This document shows, in pieces, positions 24,747 to 33,786 of a stretch of 64,000 nucleotides of DNA. The DNA is from Liolophura sinensis (Eukaryota; Mollusca; Polyplacophora; Chitonida; Chitonidae). The translations under genes were made by a program, and so were the position numbers. The stretch is taken from the NCBI RefSeq assembly GCF_032854445.1, contig NC_088305.1, positions 20,323,717 through 20,387,716 on the forward strand. Direction: 5' to 3'. The notes below the pieces were generated by a model. The model did not search any database. It was given only the letters and a program-made list of their open reading frames with translations, and was not told the DNA's origin. Every line of letters begins with the position of its first letter. Position 1 is the stretch's first letter.

Positions 24747-24946
24747 NNNNNNNNNNNNNNNNNNNNNNNNNNNNNNNNNNNNNNNNNNNNNNNNNNNNNN
24801 NNNNNNNNNNNNNNNNNNNNNNNNNNNNNNNNNNNNNNNNNNNNNNNNNNNNNNNNNNNNNNNNNNNNNNNNNNNNNNNNNNNNNNNNNNNNNNNNNNNN
24901 NNNNNNNNNNNNNNNNNNNNNNNNNNNNNNNNNNNNNNNNNNNNNN
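24747..24946. other. Assembly gap of 200 Ns
   Basis: Exactly 200 unknown bases, a typical placeholder size. It interrupts the 109-bp array and separates the two copies of the duplicated segment. Confidence 0.99.
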
Positions 24947-26282
24947 TTTGCGCTAGAATTTGTCTTTTTCAGCTAACAAATGTATTAAACCTCAATTTGG
25001 ATCACATTTATATTTTTGATATATTCATAAATGTTATCATAATTTAGGTTAAATGCATATGTTTCAATATAAACAACAAATTTACATTCAAATAAATTTA
25101 TTAGACAAGCATCACATCCTTATTAAGAACATTATTATGCAACCACGAGAAATACTAAAAGTTGGTCCCAAATACCCACCATACAAAATTATTTCCAAAT
25201 ACCCTTTCCTCTTGGAAAAAAAATTTCCAAAAACATATCAAAGATCACATTTGCAAATAAGCTTTGATACTCTTTCATCTGATTTTGGCATCTTTTTGAT
25301 GTTATCTTCTCCTCTGAGGATTTGGCATTCAAGTAATTCATTTTGGCATTTTTTGCTGAATACGATTGATTCATCCACTTTATACAGAAACTTTAAATTT
25401 TTTGGTGAGCTTTGATTACTTTCTTACCAGAAAAACTTCAGTGTTGGCACTAAAAGTATTATTTTAAGGCCTTTATCTGCTCAAAGTGTCTTTTTACATC
25501 CAAACATTAGCTAAAATACAGTGTTCAAGTCCACATACTAAATCAATGACTGAGAAAGTCCAAGGCTGGATAACAGGGACATATATTTAAACTTCCCTTG
25601 CAAGGGATAGAGATTTGATGCTCATTGGCAGACAGTGAAGAGGCTTAAACTCCCTTGAATAATTGTACTGTACCAAAAACTCAGACCAGTCTGGCCTATC
25701 ACCCATACCAACCAATCAGCAACCCCTGTATTCTTTTAAAACACAGCCTTCAACTCTGTATGTGTGAATGTAAATAAAGAAAAAAACGTCCATGGAAACC
25801 CCGGGAAGCTTGACAGTTTGATCAGAATCAACAAGGTCATGCTTTGTCCTTTCTTGGAGTTATGACATTACACTCCATTATCACAACGCAAAAACTCAAC
25901 AGTGCGCCAACCGGTCCAACTAGGTACACCGAGCATACTATGAAAAATGTATCTCTTTTATTTTGAATTATCAAAGTTTTGTATTATGCTAAGCTTACTG
26001 ACGGATAAACAAGATCTCTGTCGAATATGTCAACCAATTCAGCAGGAACCAGGAACTTTGTAAACTTGAGCAGGCTGACCAGCTGGAGATTTGAACCACC
26101 AATTCATTTTTTCCCTGACTTCCCACGAAAGACAGTGCTTCTATTCCCATCCTGTTACATTCATCCCCCGTTTTCATAGTATTTTCTCAAGACAGACAAG
26201 TTGCGATCAGGCAATCCAGCTGGAGATTTGAACCAGCGATCTCTGGGTTATATCCCTCCCTGCTACATAAGATTTATCTTAC

Positions 26283-26416
26283 CCTTGTGCTCTGGTCCTT
26301 TACCAGCAGGCAGCCTGAACTCCATCTTTGTGTTCAGTCCTCTGTAGATCAGGTTGTATGGCTCATCTTCCTCCAAGCCTAGCCGATAGCTCACTTCATA
26401 AAGACAACGGACCATG
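26283..26416 (-). pseudogene. PKD1: Duplicate copy of polycystin-1-like exon 21 with a 1-nt frameshift
   Basis: This copy is 134 nt and differs from the copy at 23956-24088 by one extra T near its 5' end (TCTTTATGAAG instead of TCTTATGAAG) and one synonymous change (AGG/AGA arginine). Both splice sites are intact, but the insertion shifts the frame relative to the preceding exon. It lies in a 2.1-kb segment repeated on both sides of a 200-N gap, and other differences between the copies are also in short base runs. It is therefore more likely an allele or sequencing error placed in tandem than a decayed exon. Confidence 0.8.
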
Positions 26417-26578
26417 CTGTAAGAAAACCAACACAAGCTGTTCATTTGTTCATTTATTTGATCGGGGTTTTAACAGCGTAATCAACGATATTCAACATAT
26501 ACGAAGGTGATCATAATGTTAGCGAAGGAGTTGAAAAATTGTTGAACTCACAAAACTTAGACAAAGTTTTGGGAGATT

Positions 26579-27008
26579 GATTTGATTATGCGATTTCATT
26601 GGTTAAGGAACGATCAGCCAGATAATCCACTGAGGATACCTATTAAGTACACTAATAAAAGATGATAGCACACTATTTCATCCTACTGATTTGATCATGC
26701 GATTTCATTGGTTAAGGAACAATCAGCCAGATAATCCACTGAGGATACCTATTAAGTACACTAATAAAACATGATAGCACACTATTTCATCCTACTGATT
26801 TGATTATGCGATTTCATTGGTTAAGGAACGATCAGCCAGATAATCCACTGAGGATACCTATTAAGTACACTAATAAAACATGATAGCACACTATTTCATC
26901 CTACTGATTTGATTATGCGATTTCATTGGTTAAGGAACGATCAGCCAGATAATCCACTGAGGATACCTATTAAGTACACTAATAAAACATGATAGCACAC
27001 TATTTCAT
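26579..27008. repeat. 109-bp satellite array, copy B
   Basis: Four units start at 26579, 26688, 26797 and 26906, near-identical to those of copy A (one has gatcatgcg for gattatgcg). The array ends at cactatttca, followed by unique sequence. Confidence 0.95.
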
Positions 27009-27023
27009 ACGGCAGAATTTCAG

Positions 27024-27382
27024 CTGTATTTCACCGAAAGTTGGCCTGTAAAAATGCCCTTTCACAATCACATTAACATGTTTTATTGACACTTCTGATG
27101 CCAATATTTAAACTCTTCAGTTTATTTATTTATTTATTTGACTGGTATTTTATGCGGTACTCAAGAATATTTCACTTATATAACGGTGGCCAGCTTTATG
27201 ATACAATGTAGGAGGAAACCGGGCATAGCCCAGGGCAAACCCATGACCATTCGCAGGTTGCTGGAAGACCTTCCCACGTACGGCCGGAAAGTAACTCTTA
27301 GGTGGTCACGTAAGGTGGATGAATCAATCAGAACTGAGCAAAATATGTCATGTGAAAAAGTTACACATTAGGTGAAATACTG
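27024..27382. mobile_element. MITE-like family A element split by a SINE
   Basis: The left end ctgtatttcaccgaaagttg and the right end acattaggtgaaatactgaa form an inverted pair typical of family A. A SINE fragment (27119-27300) lies between the two parts, so the SINE inserted into an older element. Confidence 0.6.
27119..27300 (-). mobile_element. SINE, headless, inside family A element
   Basis: It carries the (TTTA) tail, then atgcggtactcaagaatatt, a ggtggccag block, catgaccattcgcaggttgc and ccttcccacgtacggccgg. The tRNA head is not present. Confidence 0.88.
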
Positions 27383-27749
27383 AACTTGTTACTCCACAGA
27401 AATAACATTGGACAAAAAAAGGACATGCCAATTTATGATTATGCTACAGCATTACAGATTTTGGCAACGGCCTGGGATTCGACTCCGTTCTATTTTTGTT
27501 TATATGTGGTTTTTATTTCAAACTATGCTCTTGTAAATGTACCGTTTCAGATGTCACAAAGATTAATTTAAAATGTAGGAAATTTGCCAAGGGTTACGAT
27601 GCTGCTCTTTATCACCATTTACACCCACCCGCTTGTGTCATGCTCACTGAAAACAGCTCTCTGACTTATTTCATTGTGTAGATTAGAACATAGGGGAAGT
27701 AACTCCGGGCAGCAAAGAATATCCAGCCACAAATCACTCTGGTACTCAC

Positions 27750-27907
27750 ATCATTATCTTGCCACTCTTTGCAGTACACCTGGAACTTTTCCTCGAGCTC
27801 ATAACTGAAGCTGGGGCTCTGACTACTGGGCACGGTGCAGATACCTCGGCTGGGAGACTGGTTCACCACTACCAACACCCACGACTCGCCCTTCGTCAAC
27901 GGCTCAC
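27750..27907 (-). CDS. PKD1: Polycystin-1-like exon 20 of window: REJ
   Basis: Fifty-two complete codons lie between acceptor tcaccttcag/GTGAG and donor GATAATGAT/GTGAGT, phase 1 to 0. It reads VLVVVNQSPSRGICTVPSSQ, then VYCKEWQDND. The N-x-P-x-x-G-x-C and C-x-x-W-x-D pair is a conserved REJ disulfide signature, continuing into HGPLSYEV in the next exon. The assignment is strong. Confidence 0.95.
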
Positions 27908-28023
27908 CTGAAGGTGACATATATCAGGTATCAATAATTAACTCTGGCACAATGTATATATTTGACTGGTATTTGGCCCTGTGCTCAGGATTCTTGATAG
28001 GCTAAAGAAAATCGGGAAAACTA

Positions 28024-28152
28024 GTTTATTTATTTATTTGATTGGTGTTTTACTCTGTACTCAAGAATATTTCACTTATACCACAGCAGCCAGCATTATG
28101 GTGGGAGGAAACTGGGCAGGATCAAGGGAAACACACGACCATCTGCAGGTTC
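28024..28152 (-). mobile_element. SINE fragment
   Basis: tttatttatttgattggtgt, a gtactcaagaatatttcact block, cagcattatggtgggaggaa and cgaccatctgcaggtt follow the SINE body. It is truncated before the head. Confidence 0.87.
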
Positions 28153-28337
28153 TAAACAGAATGATGTATATATATTAATAAGAGCATTACACTTTATAAG
28201 CCTATTTCATTATTTTGTATGCAAAGCAAAATAAATACATGAACAAGTTTAAAACAAAACAGGGGACACATCTGAGGGTATTCATTTTGAAGATTAACAC
28301 TGTCTCTTTCACAAATACTTTGAGGTACATATGTTTA

Positions 28338-28562
28338 CTTTTAATTATCTTCAATCTTTTCACATATGAAAGACCTACTTTTAATGTCATCTATGCACAC
28401 TTTTAATTTGATTTTAAACACAAAACTACAGTTGTTGGATTGGCCAGTATCAGGGCTTCACAAAAAGTATAATTTTATCAGTCAACACAGAATTAGATAT
28501 ATAATGCTTTCAGAATATGCTTAAATAAACACCTTGCAAACATGCAAAAAGGTTGAAAACTG
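28338..28562. mobile_element. MITE-like family B, copy 1
   Basis: The left end ttcaatcttttcacatatga and the inverted right end (minus strand ttcaacctttttgcatgttt) are related. The interior aaaaagtataattttatcag is shared with the copies at 49621 and 54862. About 220 bp, no coding capacity. Confidence 0.65.
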
Positions 28563-28888
28563 ACAGTATGAGCAAGATTTTACCATGCAAATACAGGGTG
28601 GAGAATTTATACACCATTTTGTACTTACCAGAAATCATGGCAACTTTAAGTTCACAGAATGACAAAATAATTTCAAAAATGAAAACTGGCAATTCATTTT
28701 TTATTATGCACCTCAAGAACTTAATTGCCTTTCTAATAGTACATGGTGAAATTAAAATTTAGTGAATTTGCCCTTACAAAAAAAAAAAAAAATATGAGGG
28801 AAGAAAGAAACAAAGAAAGAAAAGAACGAACGACACAAATTATGTAGTAAAGCTTGGATATACAAGAAATAGTGTGGATGGCTCTTAC

Positions 28889-29119
28889 CTTTCTTGGTAA
28901 CCTGAACAATGAAGATGTACTGTTGGCCCTGACTCAGCGCCCCAGGTTTCAGAATGAAGACGTTTTTGTTGTAGCCGGTTTTCATGTATTTGGCTTCCGG
29001 TTTAAATATACTTTTGTGTTGTTCAACCAGGAGTTTTGGTGGTGTGAACGGCTGTACTGGCTTCTCTGTATCCTTCACAGTCTCCCCTTGAGGGGGTTCT
29101 TCACGATTCTGATTACCAC
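28889..29119 (-). CDS. PKD1: Polycystin-1-like exon 19 of window: end of insert, return to REJ
   Basis: Seventy-six complete codons lie between acceptor cttgttttcag/GTGG and donor AAGAAAG/GTAAGA, phase 1 to 1. The first 25 or so residues (GNQNREEPPQGETVKDTEKP) still belong to the low-complexity insert. The remainder, NVFILKPGALSQGQQYIFIV followed by QVTKK, matches the L-x-x-G-x-x-Y-x-F-x-V strand pattern of REJ. The exon is the right-hand junction of the insert. Confidence 0.94.
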
Positions 29120-29161
29120 CTGAAAACAAGGTACAGGATTAGATCCAAGATGCACAATTTT

Positions 29162-29340
29162 GATTTATTTCTTTATTTCATAGGTGTTTTACACTGTACT
29201 CAAAAATATTTCACTTATACCCCTGCAGCCAACATTATGGTAGAAGGAATCTGGGCAGAGCCCGGTGGAAACCCATGACCATCCGCAGGTGGTTGAAAGA
29301 CCTTCCCACGTACGGTCAGAAAGGAAGCCAGCATGAGCTG
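29162..29340 (-). mobile_element. SINE, partial
   Basis: Tail tttatttctttatttcatag, body block atatttcacttataccc, ggaaacccatgaccatccgc and a partial head region (gaagccagcatgagctg). The tRNA boxes are missing. Confidence 0.85.
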
Positions 29341-29370
29341 TACAATTGTGAGATTTAATTGTACAGTTTT

Positions 29371-29545
29371 AGTTATCTGATTTGTGTTTAACAGAGTTTA
29401 AAAATTTTCATTTATACGGTGGAGGCCAGCACTGGTGGGTGGAAACCAAGCAGAGACCAGGGGAAACTCATAACCCTAACCAAGCTGCTGCCGACCATCT
29501 CAAGTTTGACTGAGAGGACACCGGCTTGAGCTGCATTTAAACTCA
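29371..29545 (-). mobile_element. SINE, strongly diverged
   Basis: ttatctgatttgtgtttaac, ggtggaggccagcac, a ggaaactcataaccctaacc block and cttgagctgcatttaaactc track the SINE at low identity; an old copy. Confidence 0.6.
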
Positions 29546-29565
29546 CAGCAATCAAAATGGTGAAA

Positions 29566-29839
29566 TTTATTTATTTATTTGATTTGTGTTTTATGCCGTA
29601 TTCAACAATATTTCACTTATATAACGGTGGCCAGCATTACAGAAGGAGGAAATGAGGTAGAACCCAGGGTAAACCCTCAACCATCCGCAGGTTGCTGTCA
29701 CACCTTCCCATGTACGGCTGGAGAGAAAGCCAACATAAGCAAGTCCTCAAAGTGACCACACTGGTGAATGGTGAGAGGTTCCTGGGTACTGATGTTGCAC
29801 TGGCATGCTAACCACCTCGACCATGGAGGACCTCCACTT
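29566..29839 (-). mobile_element. Full-length tRNA-derived SINE
   Basis: The complete element runs from the ttatttattt tail to the tRNA-like head (ggaggacctcc at the far end). TGGTGAAA flanks both sides (29558-29565 and 29840-29847) as a target-site duplication. Body and head are moderately diverged. Confidence 0.88.
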
Positions 29840-30057
29840 TGGTGAAAGGATCCTTGGTCATTGTGCTGCGCTAGCATGTTAACCCCTAACCCAAGAAAGT
29901 CCCTAGCTCTGAGATAAGTAAACAAGTATACAATCTGGTTAAAACCATATCATGGCCCCTTCATTGCCTGAAACTGGGAAATGTGGCTCTTTACACACAA
30001 ATCAGGTATTTGGATTCAGCTTTAACTAGCTCAGGTTTCATTCATTAATCTTTACGG

Positions 30058-30125
30058 TCTGGAGTGTTACGCTGTACTCAAGAACATTTCACTTATACAA
30101 CGACGAACAGCACTTTGGTGGGATT
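30058..30125 (-). mobile_element. SINE fragment
   Basis: tgttacgctgtactcaagaa, catttcacttatacaacgac and a cagcactttggtgggat block match the SINE body; both ends are missing. Confidence 0.7.
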
Positions 30126-30231
30126 TTGTAAGAGGCTTTTTCTTATACCTCGCTTAAAAAATATACTTTTTTTTAACCTTACTCTATAATATGTACGTAT
30201 AGAGTGTTTTTCTTCATGTCTATGCTTGCAG

Positions 30232-30672
30232 GATGTTTTACTTGGCATTACTCTTGCAGATGGTGTTTTCCTTGGCATTACTCTTGCAGATGGTGTTTTA
30301 CTTGGCATTATTCTTGTAGATGGTGTTTTACTTGGCATTACTCTTGCAGATGGTGTTTTACTTGGCATTACTCTTGCAGGATGTTTTACTTGGCATTACT
30401 CTTGTAGATGGTGTTTTACTTGGCATTATTCTTGTAGATGGTGTTTTACTTGGCATTACTCTTGCAGATGGTGTTTTACTTGGCATTACTCTTACAGATG
30501 GTGTTTAACTTGGTATTATTCTTGTAGATGGTGTTTTACTTGGCATTACTCTTGCAGATGGTGTTTTACTTGGCATTATTCTTGTAGATGGTGTTTTACT
30601 TGGCATTACTCTTGCAGATGGTGTTTTACTTGGCATTACTCTTACAGATGGTGTTTAACTTGGTATTACTCT
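30232..30672. repeat. 30-bp VNTR, about 14.5 units
   Basis: The unit is ggtgttttacttggcattac followed by tcttgcagat, with variants (ttcttgtaga, cttacagatg, gttgtttaac types). Larger blocks also repeat: a two-unit pattern alternates ttgcagat and ttgtagat. As 30 is divisible by three, all frames look open on both strands, but no protein is implied. It ends about 12 bp from the donor of the exon at 30685. Confidence 0.97.
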
Positions 30673-30684
30673 ATCTACACTGAC

Positions 30685-30723
30685 CTGGGTTGTTCCGTCC
30701 ATTCCCTACACCTTCATGGAAGC
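30685..30723 (-). CDS. PKD1: Polycystin-1-like exon 18 of window: 39-nt microexon
   Basis: This microexon has acceptor ctcattgcag/GCTTCC and donor AACCCAG/GTCAGT. It encodes FHEGVGNGRNNP and keeps phase 1 at both ends. It lies between two well-supported phase-1 exons, so the frame is kept whether or not it is used. Its donor is about 12 bp from a 30-bp VNTR (30232-30672). It could be alternatively spliced or a chance match; the phase agreement and both consensus sites make it more likely real than not. Confidence 0.58.
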
Positions 30724-31333
30724 CTGCAATGAGAGATTTCATACAATTTCAAAAACATGTTGCATGTTTGTTCAATTAAATATAGATTACGGTACTACTG
30801 AAGTTTAGCAAATTTCAAATGGCACATTTTCCTTTTATTTTGACCGATTTATCCATCTCATACAGCCACATTTAAGTTGTTTTCTTAATTTCTGATTAAT
30901 TTCCTAATTAATTTCTGACACAAAACTAAATGCATAATAAATGAGAGCACGACTCCAAACATAATGGAAATTTTCATTCAATGCATAATCACATAACACA
31001 TAAATCCCAACAAAACAATAAAAATATCAGAAAGGAAGCTAATATTTGACCATAACAGAGTCTATTTAGTTAAGCGCACTGACACGCCGTACTTGGGTGA
31101 AACTACTTCCGGCAATTTCTTCACAGTTTTTCAGGCCTCTATAATGGGCCTCTGGCGATTCTCACCATTAGACTCAGAAAAAGTTTGGTTTTCTTTTCAG
31201 ATTTATTACATACATTTACAGAATAAGCCACTTAGCTATGTAAACAATCTGAGAGCACTTGATGGAGTGAGAGGAGAAACAATCTCCAAACACTAACAGT
31301 TGGCGTTAAGTGCGACACAGGTGCTGGCCTTAC
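30724..31333 (-). other. Intron, nothing recognised
   Basis: AT-rich intron without a recognised repeat. Flanking exons join in phase 1. Confidence 0.6.
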
Positions 31334-31447
31334 CACTGCCTGATCGTCCCCCAGTGCTGCCCGTTTCGTCCCTGCCCTCACTGATCGTGCTCACAAACTG
31401 ACCCTTGTCCATCACACTGGAGCCTGTCTCCGATGGAACAGGCGGCA
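31334..31447 (-). CDS. PKD1: Polycystin-1-like exon 17 of window: insert exon
   Basis: Thirty-seven complete codons lie between acceptor tctgttgtag/TGCCG and donor GGCAGTG/GTAAGG, phase 1 to 1. The sequence is Ser/Gly/Thr-rich (PPVPSETGSSVMDKGQFVST, then SEGRDETGSTGGRSGS). It contains SGS/TGS repeats of the kind that accept glycosaminoglycan or O-linked sugars. No known domain is visible. The splice consensus is strong at both ends. Confidence 0.8.
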
Positions 31448-31643
31448 CTACAACAGAAAATCACAAATCAAGGTCTGAATTGTAAGAATTCATGAAGGAA
31501 ATAAACAGGAGAGAATCAGCAGTTCATGCAAAGATCCCACTTTTGTTAAAGCAGAGGGTTATTTTTGAATGTTAACTAATTGCTAATTCCTGGCTATTCT
31601 GTGATTTTCAGGAACCGCCAAGCTTGCGTCTGAATTTTCAAGT

Positions 31644-31848
31644 TACAGTATTTCACCTTAAGTTGGGTATGTTACAATGCAAATTTAGAAGCGCATGAAG
31701 ATCTTAAGATGCTATTTTTGATGCTAACATTTATGTTTTCCTGGTAAAACAAAAAAAAATAACTAAACTTACAAAGTGGATGAATCCATCAGAATAAGGC
31801 AAAATGTGTCCCTTGAAACATGCTAAACTTTAAGTGAGATATTGTAAT
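31644..31848. mobile_element. MITE-like family A, complete copy
   Basis: A 205-bp element with inverted ends: ttacagtatttcaccttaag on the left and ctttaagtgagatattgtaa on the right. It contains ggatgaatccatcagaataa, shared with other copies. It fills most of a 441-bp intron. No coding capacity. Confidence 0.68.
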
Positions 31849-31888
31849 TTTTTATACAGGTGTGTGCAGCTTAGAGAAAGCAGCGTAC

Positions 31889-32023
31889 CATAGTCCTGTC
31901 GCCTGCTGGGTCCTAAGAAGCGAGCAGAACCGGCTGTCCCCGGCTCCGGCTGTGGCAGGGGTATGGGATCTTCTGGTTCCTCTGGGTCATGGTTGTGTCG
32001 CTTTCTCCTCCGGGTGTTGCGAC
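31889..32023 (-). CDS. PKD1: Polycystin-1-like exon 16 of window: insert exon with basic cleavage-like motif
   Basis: Forty-four complete codons lie between acceptor tttgtgtgcag/GTCGC and donor GACTATG/GTACGC, phase 1 to 1. The peptide opens with RNTRRRKRHNHD, continues acidic and proline-rich (PEEPEDPIPLPQPEPG), and ends SARFLGPSRRQDY. RRRKR fits the R-x-(K/R)-R pattern recognised by furin-type proteases, which would cut an extracellular loop. That is inference; no experiment is implied. The composition predicts disorder. Confidence 0.8.
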
Positions 32024-32362
32024 CTGCACACAAAGAATACCACAGAATTTGTAACACACTTCTTCTGTATTGGCCTACAGTGTGATCGCTGATATGATAT
32101 ACGGAGAAGGCTTAATCTCACATCAATCATACTGGTGTTGAACTATAGCAAGAATGTGGTATCTCCGTGTTTATTTGATTTAAATCGCGTTTAAACTTAA
32201 GAATAAATTACCTACAATATTCTATGTGTGCCTGAAGCATACAATACACACATGCTGCCTCACTAAATTACTGCTACTGGTTGTTCTAGGTTTATGTTTT
32301 GCTTCACAAAATATCCCTCTTGACTGCGCTGGCCTGTTTATTCAATGAGTAATGAGTCTTAC
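32024..32362 (-). other. Intron, nothing recognised
   Basis: A 339-bp AT-rich intron; no repeat seen. Confidence 0.6.
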
Positions 32363-32419
32363 CATCAGAAGAGGCTTCCTTTGGTTTGAACAGTCCAGGG
32401 ATCTCTGTTGAGTTCTCCA
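32363..32419 (-). CDS. PKD1: Polycystin-1-like exon 15 of window: insert exon
   Basis: This exon of 57 nt has acceptor gttatgtag/TGGAG and donor TCTGATG/GTAAGA, phase 1 to 1. It reads ENSTEIPGLFKPKEASSD. It has no fold signature; it is polar, with one NST sequon. Support comes from exact splice consensus, the phase match on both sides and the open frame. Being symmetric, it could be skipped without a frameshift. Confidence 0.75.
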
Positions 32420-32678
32420 CTACATAACAGAGAAACAGATGAGGCAACGCATTAGCTAATGAAACTACATGTATATTGTTTACGCCCGGCAAACAGTGAA
32501 ATATTATCATGTACAAACATAGTTTATCCTATAGATAATAGCATCAGGTAACACGCATGGCACGATAATGTACAATTTTTTTTCAATCCTCTGATGCTCT
32601 GCTCATCAAGGAATTGCAGTACATTCAGATGTGTATCTGTGAGCTATCCCAGACACCTTAACCTGACCAGCCATTTTT

Positions 32679-33150
32679 ACAGTATTTCACCAAAAGTCTG
32701 GTGTATAAAAATGCACCTTCACAATCATGTGCAGGCTTTAAAAAGATTTTATTTATTTATTTGATTGGTGTTTTTTAAACCATACTCAAGAATATTTCAC
32801 TTATACAACGGCAACCAGCATTATAGATGGAGGAAACCAGGCAGAAACCAACGACCATCCCCAGGTTGCTGCAGACCTCTCCACTTATGGCCGGAGAGGA
32901 AGCCAGCATGAACTGGGCTTTAGCTCACATCAACTGCATTGGTGAGAGGCTCCTGGGTCATTACGCTGCACTAGTGCGCTAACCAACGCCTTACAAAGAT
33001 AGTCTTGATACCAACACACGCCAAAAATGTCTGATAAGAAAGGAATCAAACTTTCAAAAAAATTCTTAAGAATAATGGAAGAGTGGAGGAGTATATCAGA
33101 ATCAAGCGAAATGCATCCCTTGAAAAATGCAGAACTTTCAGTGAAATACA
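32679..33150. mobile_element. MITE-like family A element interrupted by a full SINE
   Basis: The left part starts acagtatttcaccaaaagtc; the right part ends actttcagtgaaatacaatg. The two halves are separated by the SINE at 32748-32990. Order of events: family A inserted first, SINE later. Confidence 0.65.
32748..32990 (-). mobile_element. Full-length tRNA-derived SINE
   Basis: Tail ttatttatttgattggtgtt, body atactcaagaatatttcact, then ggccggagaggaagccagca, ttggtgaggggctcc-like DNA (gagaggctcctgggtcatta) and gcgctaacc, the inverted A box. Near-matching TTTAAAAAGAT and TTACAAAGAT flank it as a probable target duplication. Confidence 0.88.
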
Positions 33151-33490
33151 ATGTTTGTCACCTGATCTAACCAGAGAGTGTCGCCACAGTGGGCACAGTA
33201 CACCCAGGCCATACCAAACTAAGCTGTTTTATAACAAGCTGACTGACACTTTATATCCCTTGTTAAATAAGTCAACTAATACATGCATTACAAGGTGGTT
33301 TTTTGACCTTGATATGAGAGTCCATGAAAAATGACACACTACACAATACTTGATTAAGAAGTTCTGGCCTACATATGGTGCAATAATAGCACGAAAAGCC
33401 AAGTATGGTAGACTGACAGTCAGAATGAAATTATACCATACGCTTTGCTTTCACAGAATCATAAAAAACAAAAAACATTAAAAGCCTAAC

Positions 33491-33786
33491 CAGCGACTGG
33501 AGGTGCGATTGTTGTTGTTGTTGTAGCTGGTGGTTCCTTTGGGACGTCTTCTGGATCTTCCGCCTTCAGACTTTCAGGAGCAGCAGCGATGTTTTGAGGT
33601 TCACATTTGTGTCCGCCATTGTCATTATTGTCAGATCGCAAGCCATCTTGGCCGGCTATACTATAAATACTCCAGGTGTAGACAAGCTCATCATGAGCTC
33701 CGCAGTTCTCACAGACAGCTTTCATGGCCAGTCGCTCATTGTTATTGACAAGGCCATCCATACACGCAGGGCATGTGATCTGGATG
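33491..33786 (-). CDS. PKD1: Polycystin-1-like exon 14 of window: REJ cysteine core and start of a disordered insert
   Basis: Ninety-eight complete codons lie between acceptor tatgttacag/CATCC and donor GTCGCTG/GTTAGG, phase 2 to 1. The first 44 residues are conserved REJ: IQITCPACMDGL, then MKAVCENCGA and LVYTWSIYSI. After that the sequence becomes low-complexity: Asp/Asn/Gly-rich, then Pro/Glu-rich (EDPEDVPKEPPATTTTTIAP). The five-threonine run with flanking prolines looks mucin-like and could be O-glycosylated. This exon begins an insert that continues over the next five exons. Confidence 0.95.

Larger units (their letters stand above)
24947..27008. repeat. Duplicated segment, copy B
   Basis: Second copy of the segment at 22617-24746, starting immediately after the N gap at tttgcgctagaatttgtc. 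It holds the frameshifted exon (26283-26416) and the 109-bp array. Single-base insertions and losses distinguish the copies. Confidence 0.88.
27908..28888 (-). other. Intron with SINE fragment and family B repeat
   Basis: It holds a SINE fragment (28024-28152), a MITE-like family B copy (28338-28562) and an A-rich run near 28779. The rest is AT-rich and unrecognised. Confidence 0.65.
29120..30684 (-). other. Intron rich in SINEs and a VNTR
   Basis: It holds four SINE copies (29162-29340, 29371-29545, 29566-29839, 30058-30125) and a 30-bp VNTR (30232-30672) that almost touches the exon at 30685. Most of the intron is repeat. Confidence 0.8.

Noticed and set aside
24691-25047. A 118-codon open frame through the gap
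   Set aside because: Most of it is Ns.
26283-26416. Mutually exclusive tandem exon pair (with 23956-24088)
   Set aside because: One copy has a frameshift, the protein is otherwise identical, and the whole 2.1-kb flank is duplicated around an N gap, so assembly duplication explains it better.
29780-29839. tRNA gene
   Set aside because: The A/B-box-like strings belong to SINE heads with a tail and target duplications; no foldable tRNA cloverleaf stands alone.
30204-30732. Long repetitive open frames across the VNTR (168 codons on one strand, 91 on the other)
   Set aside because: A 30-bp unit keeps all frames open; several different frames are open at once, so none is meaningful.
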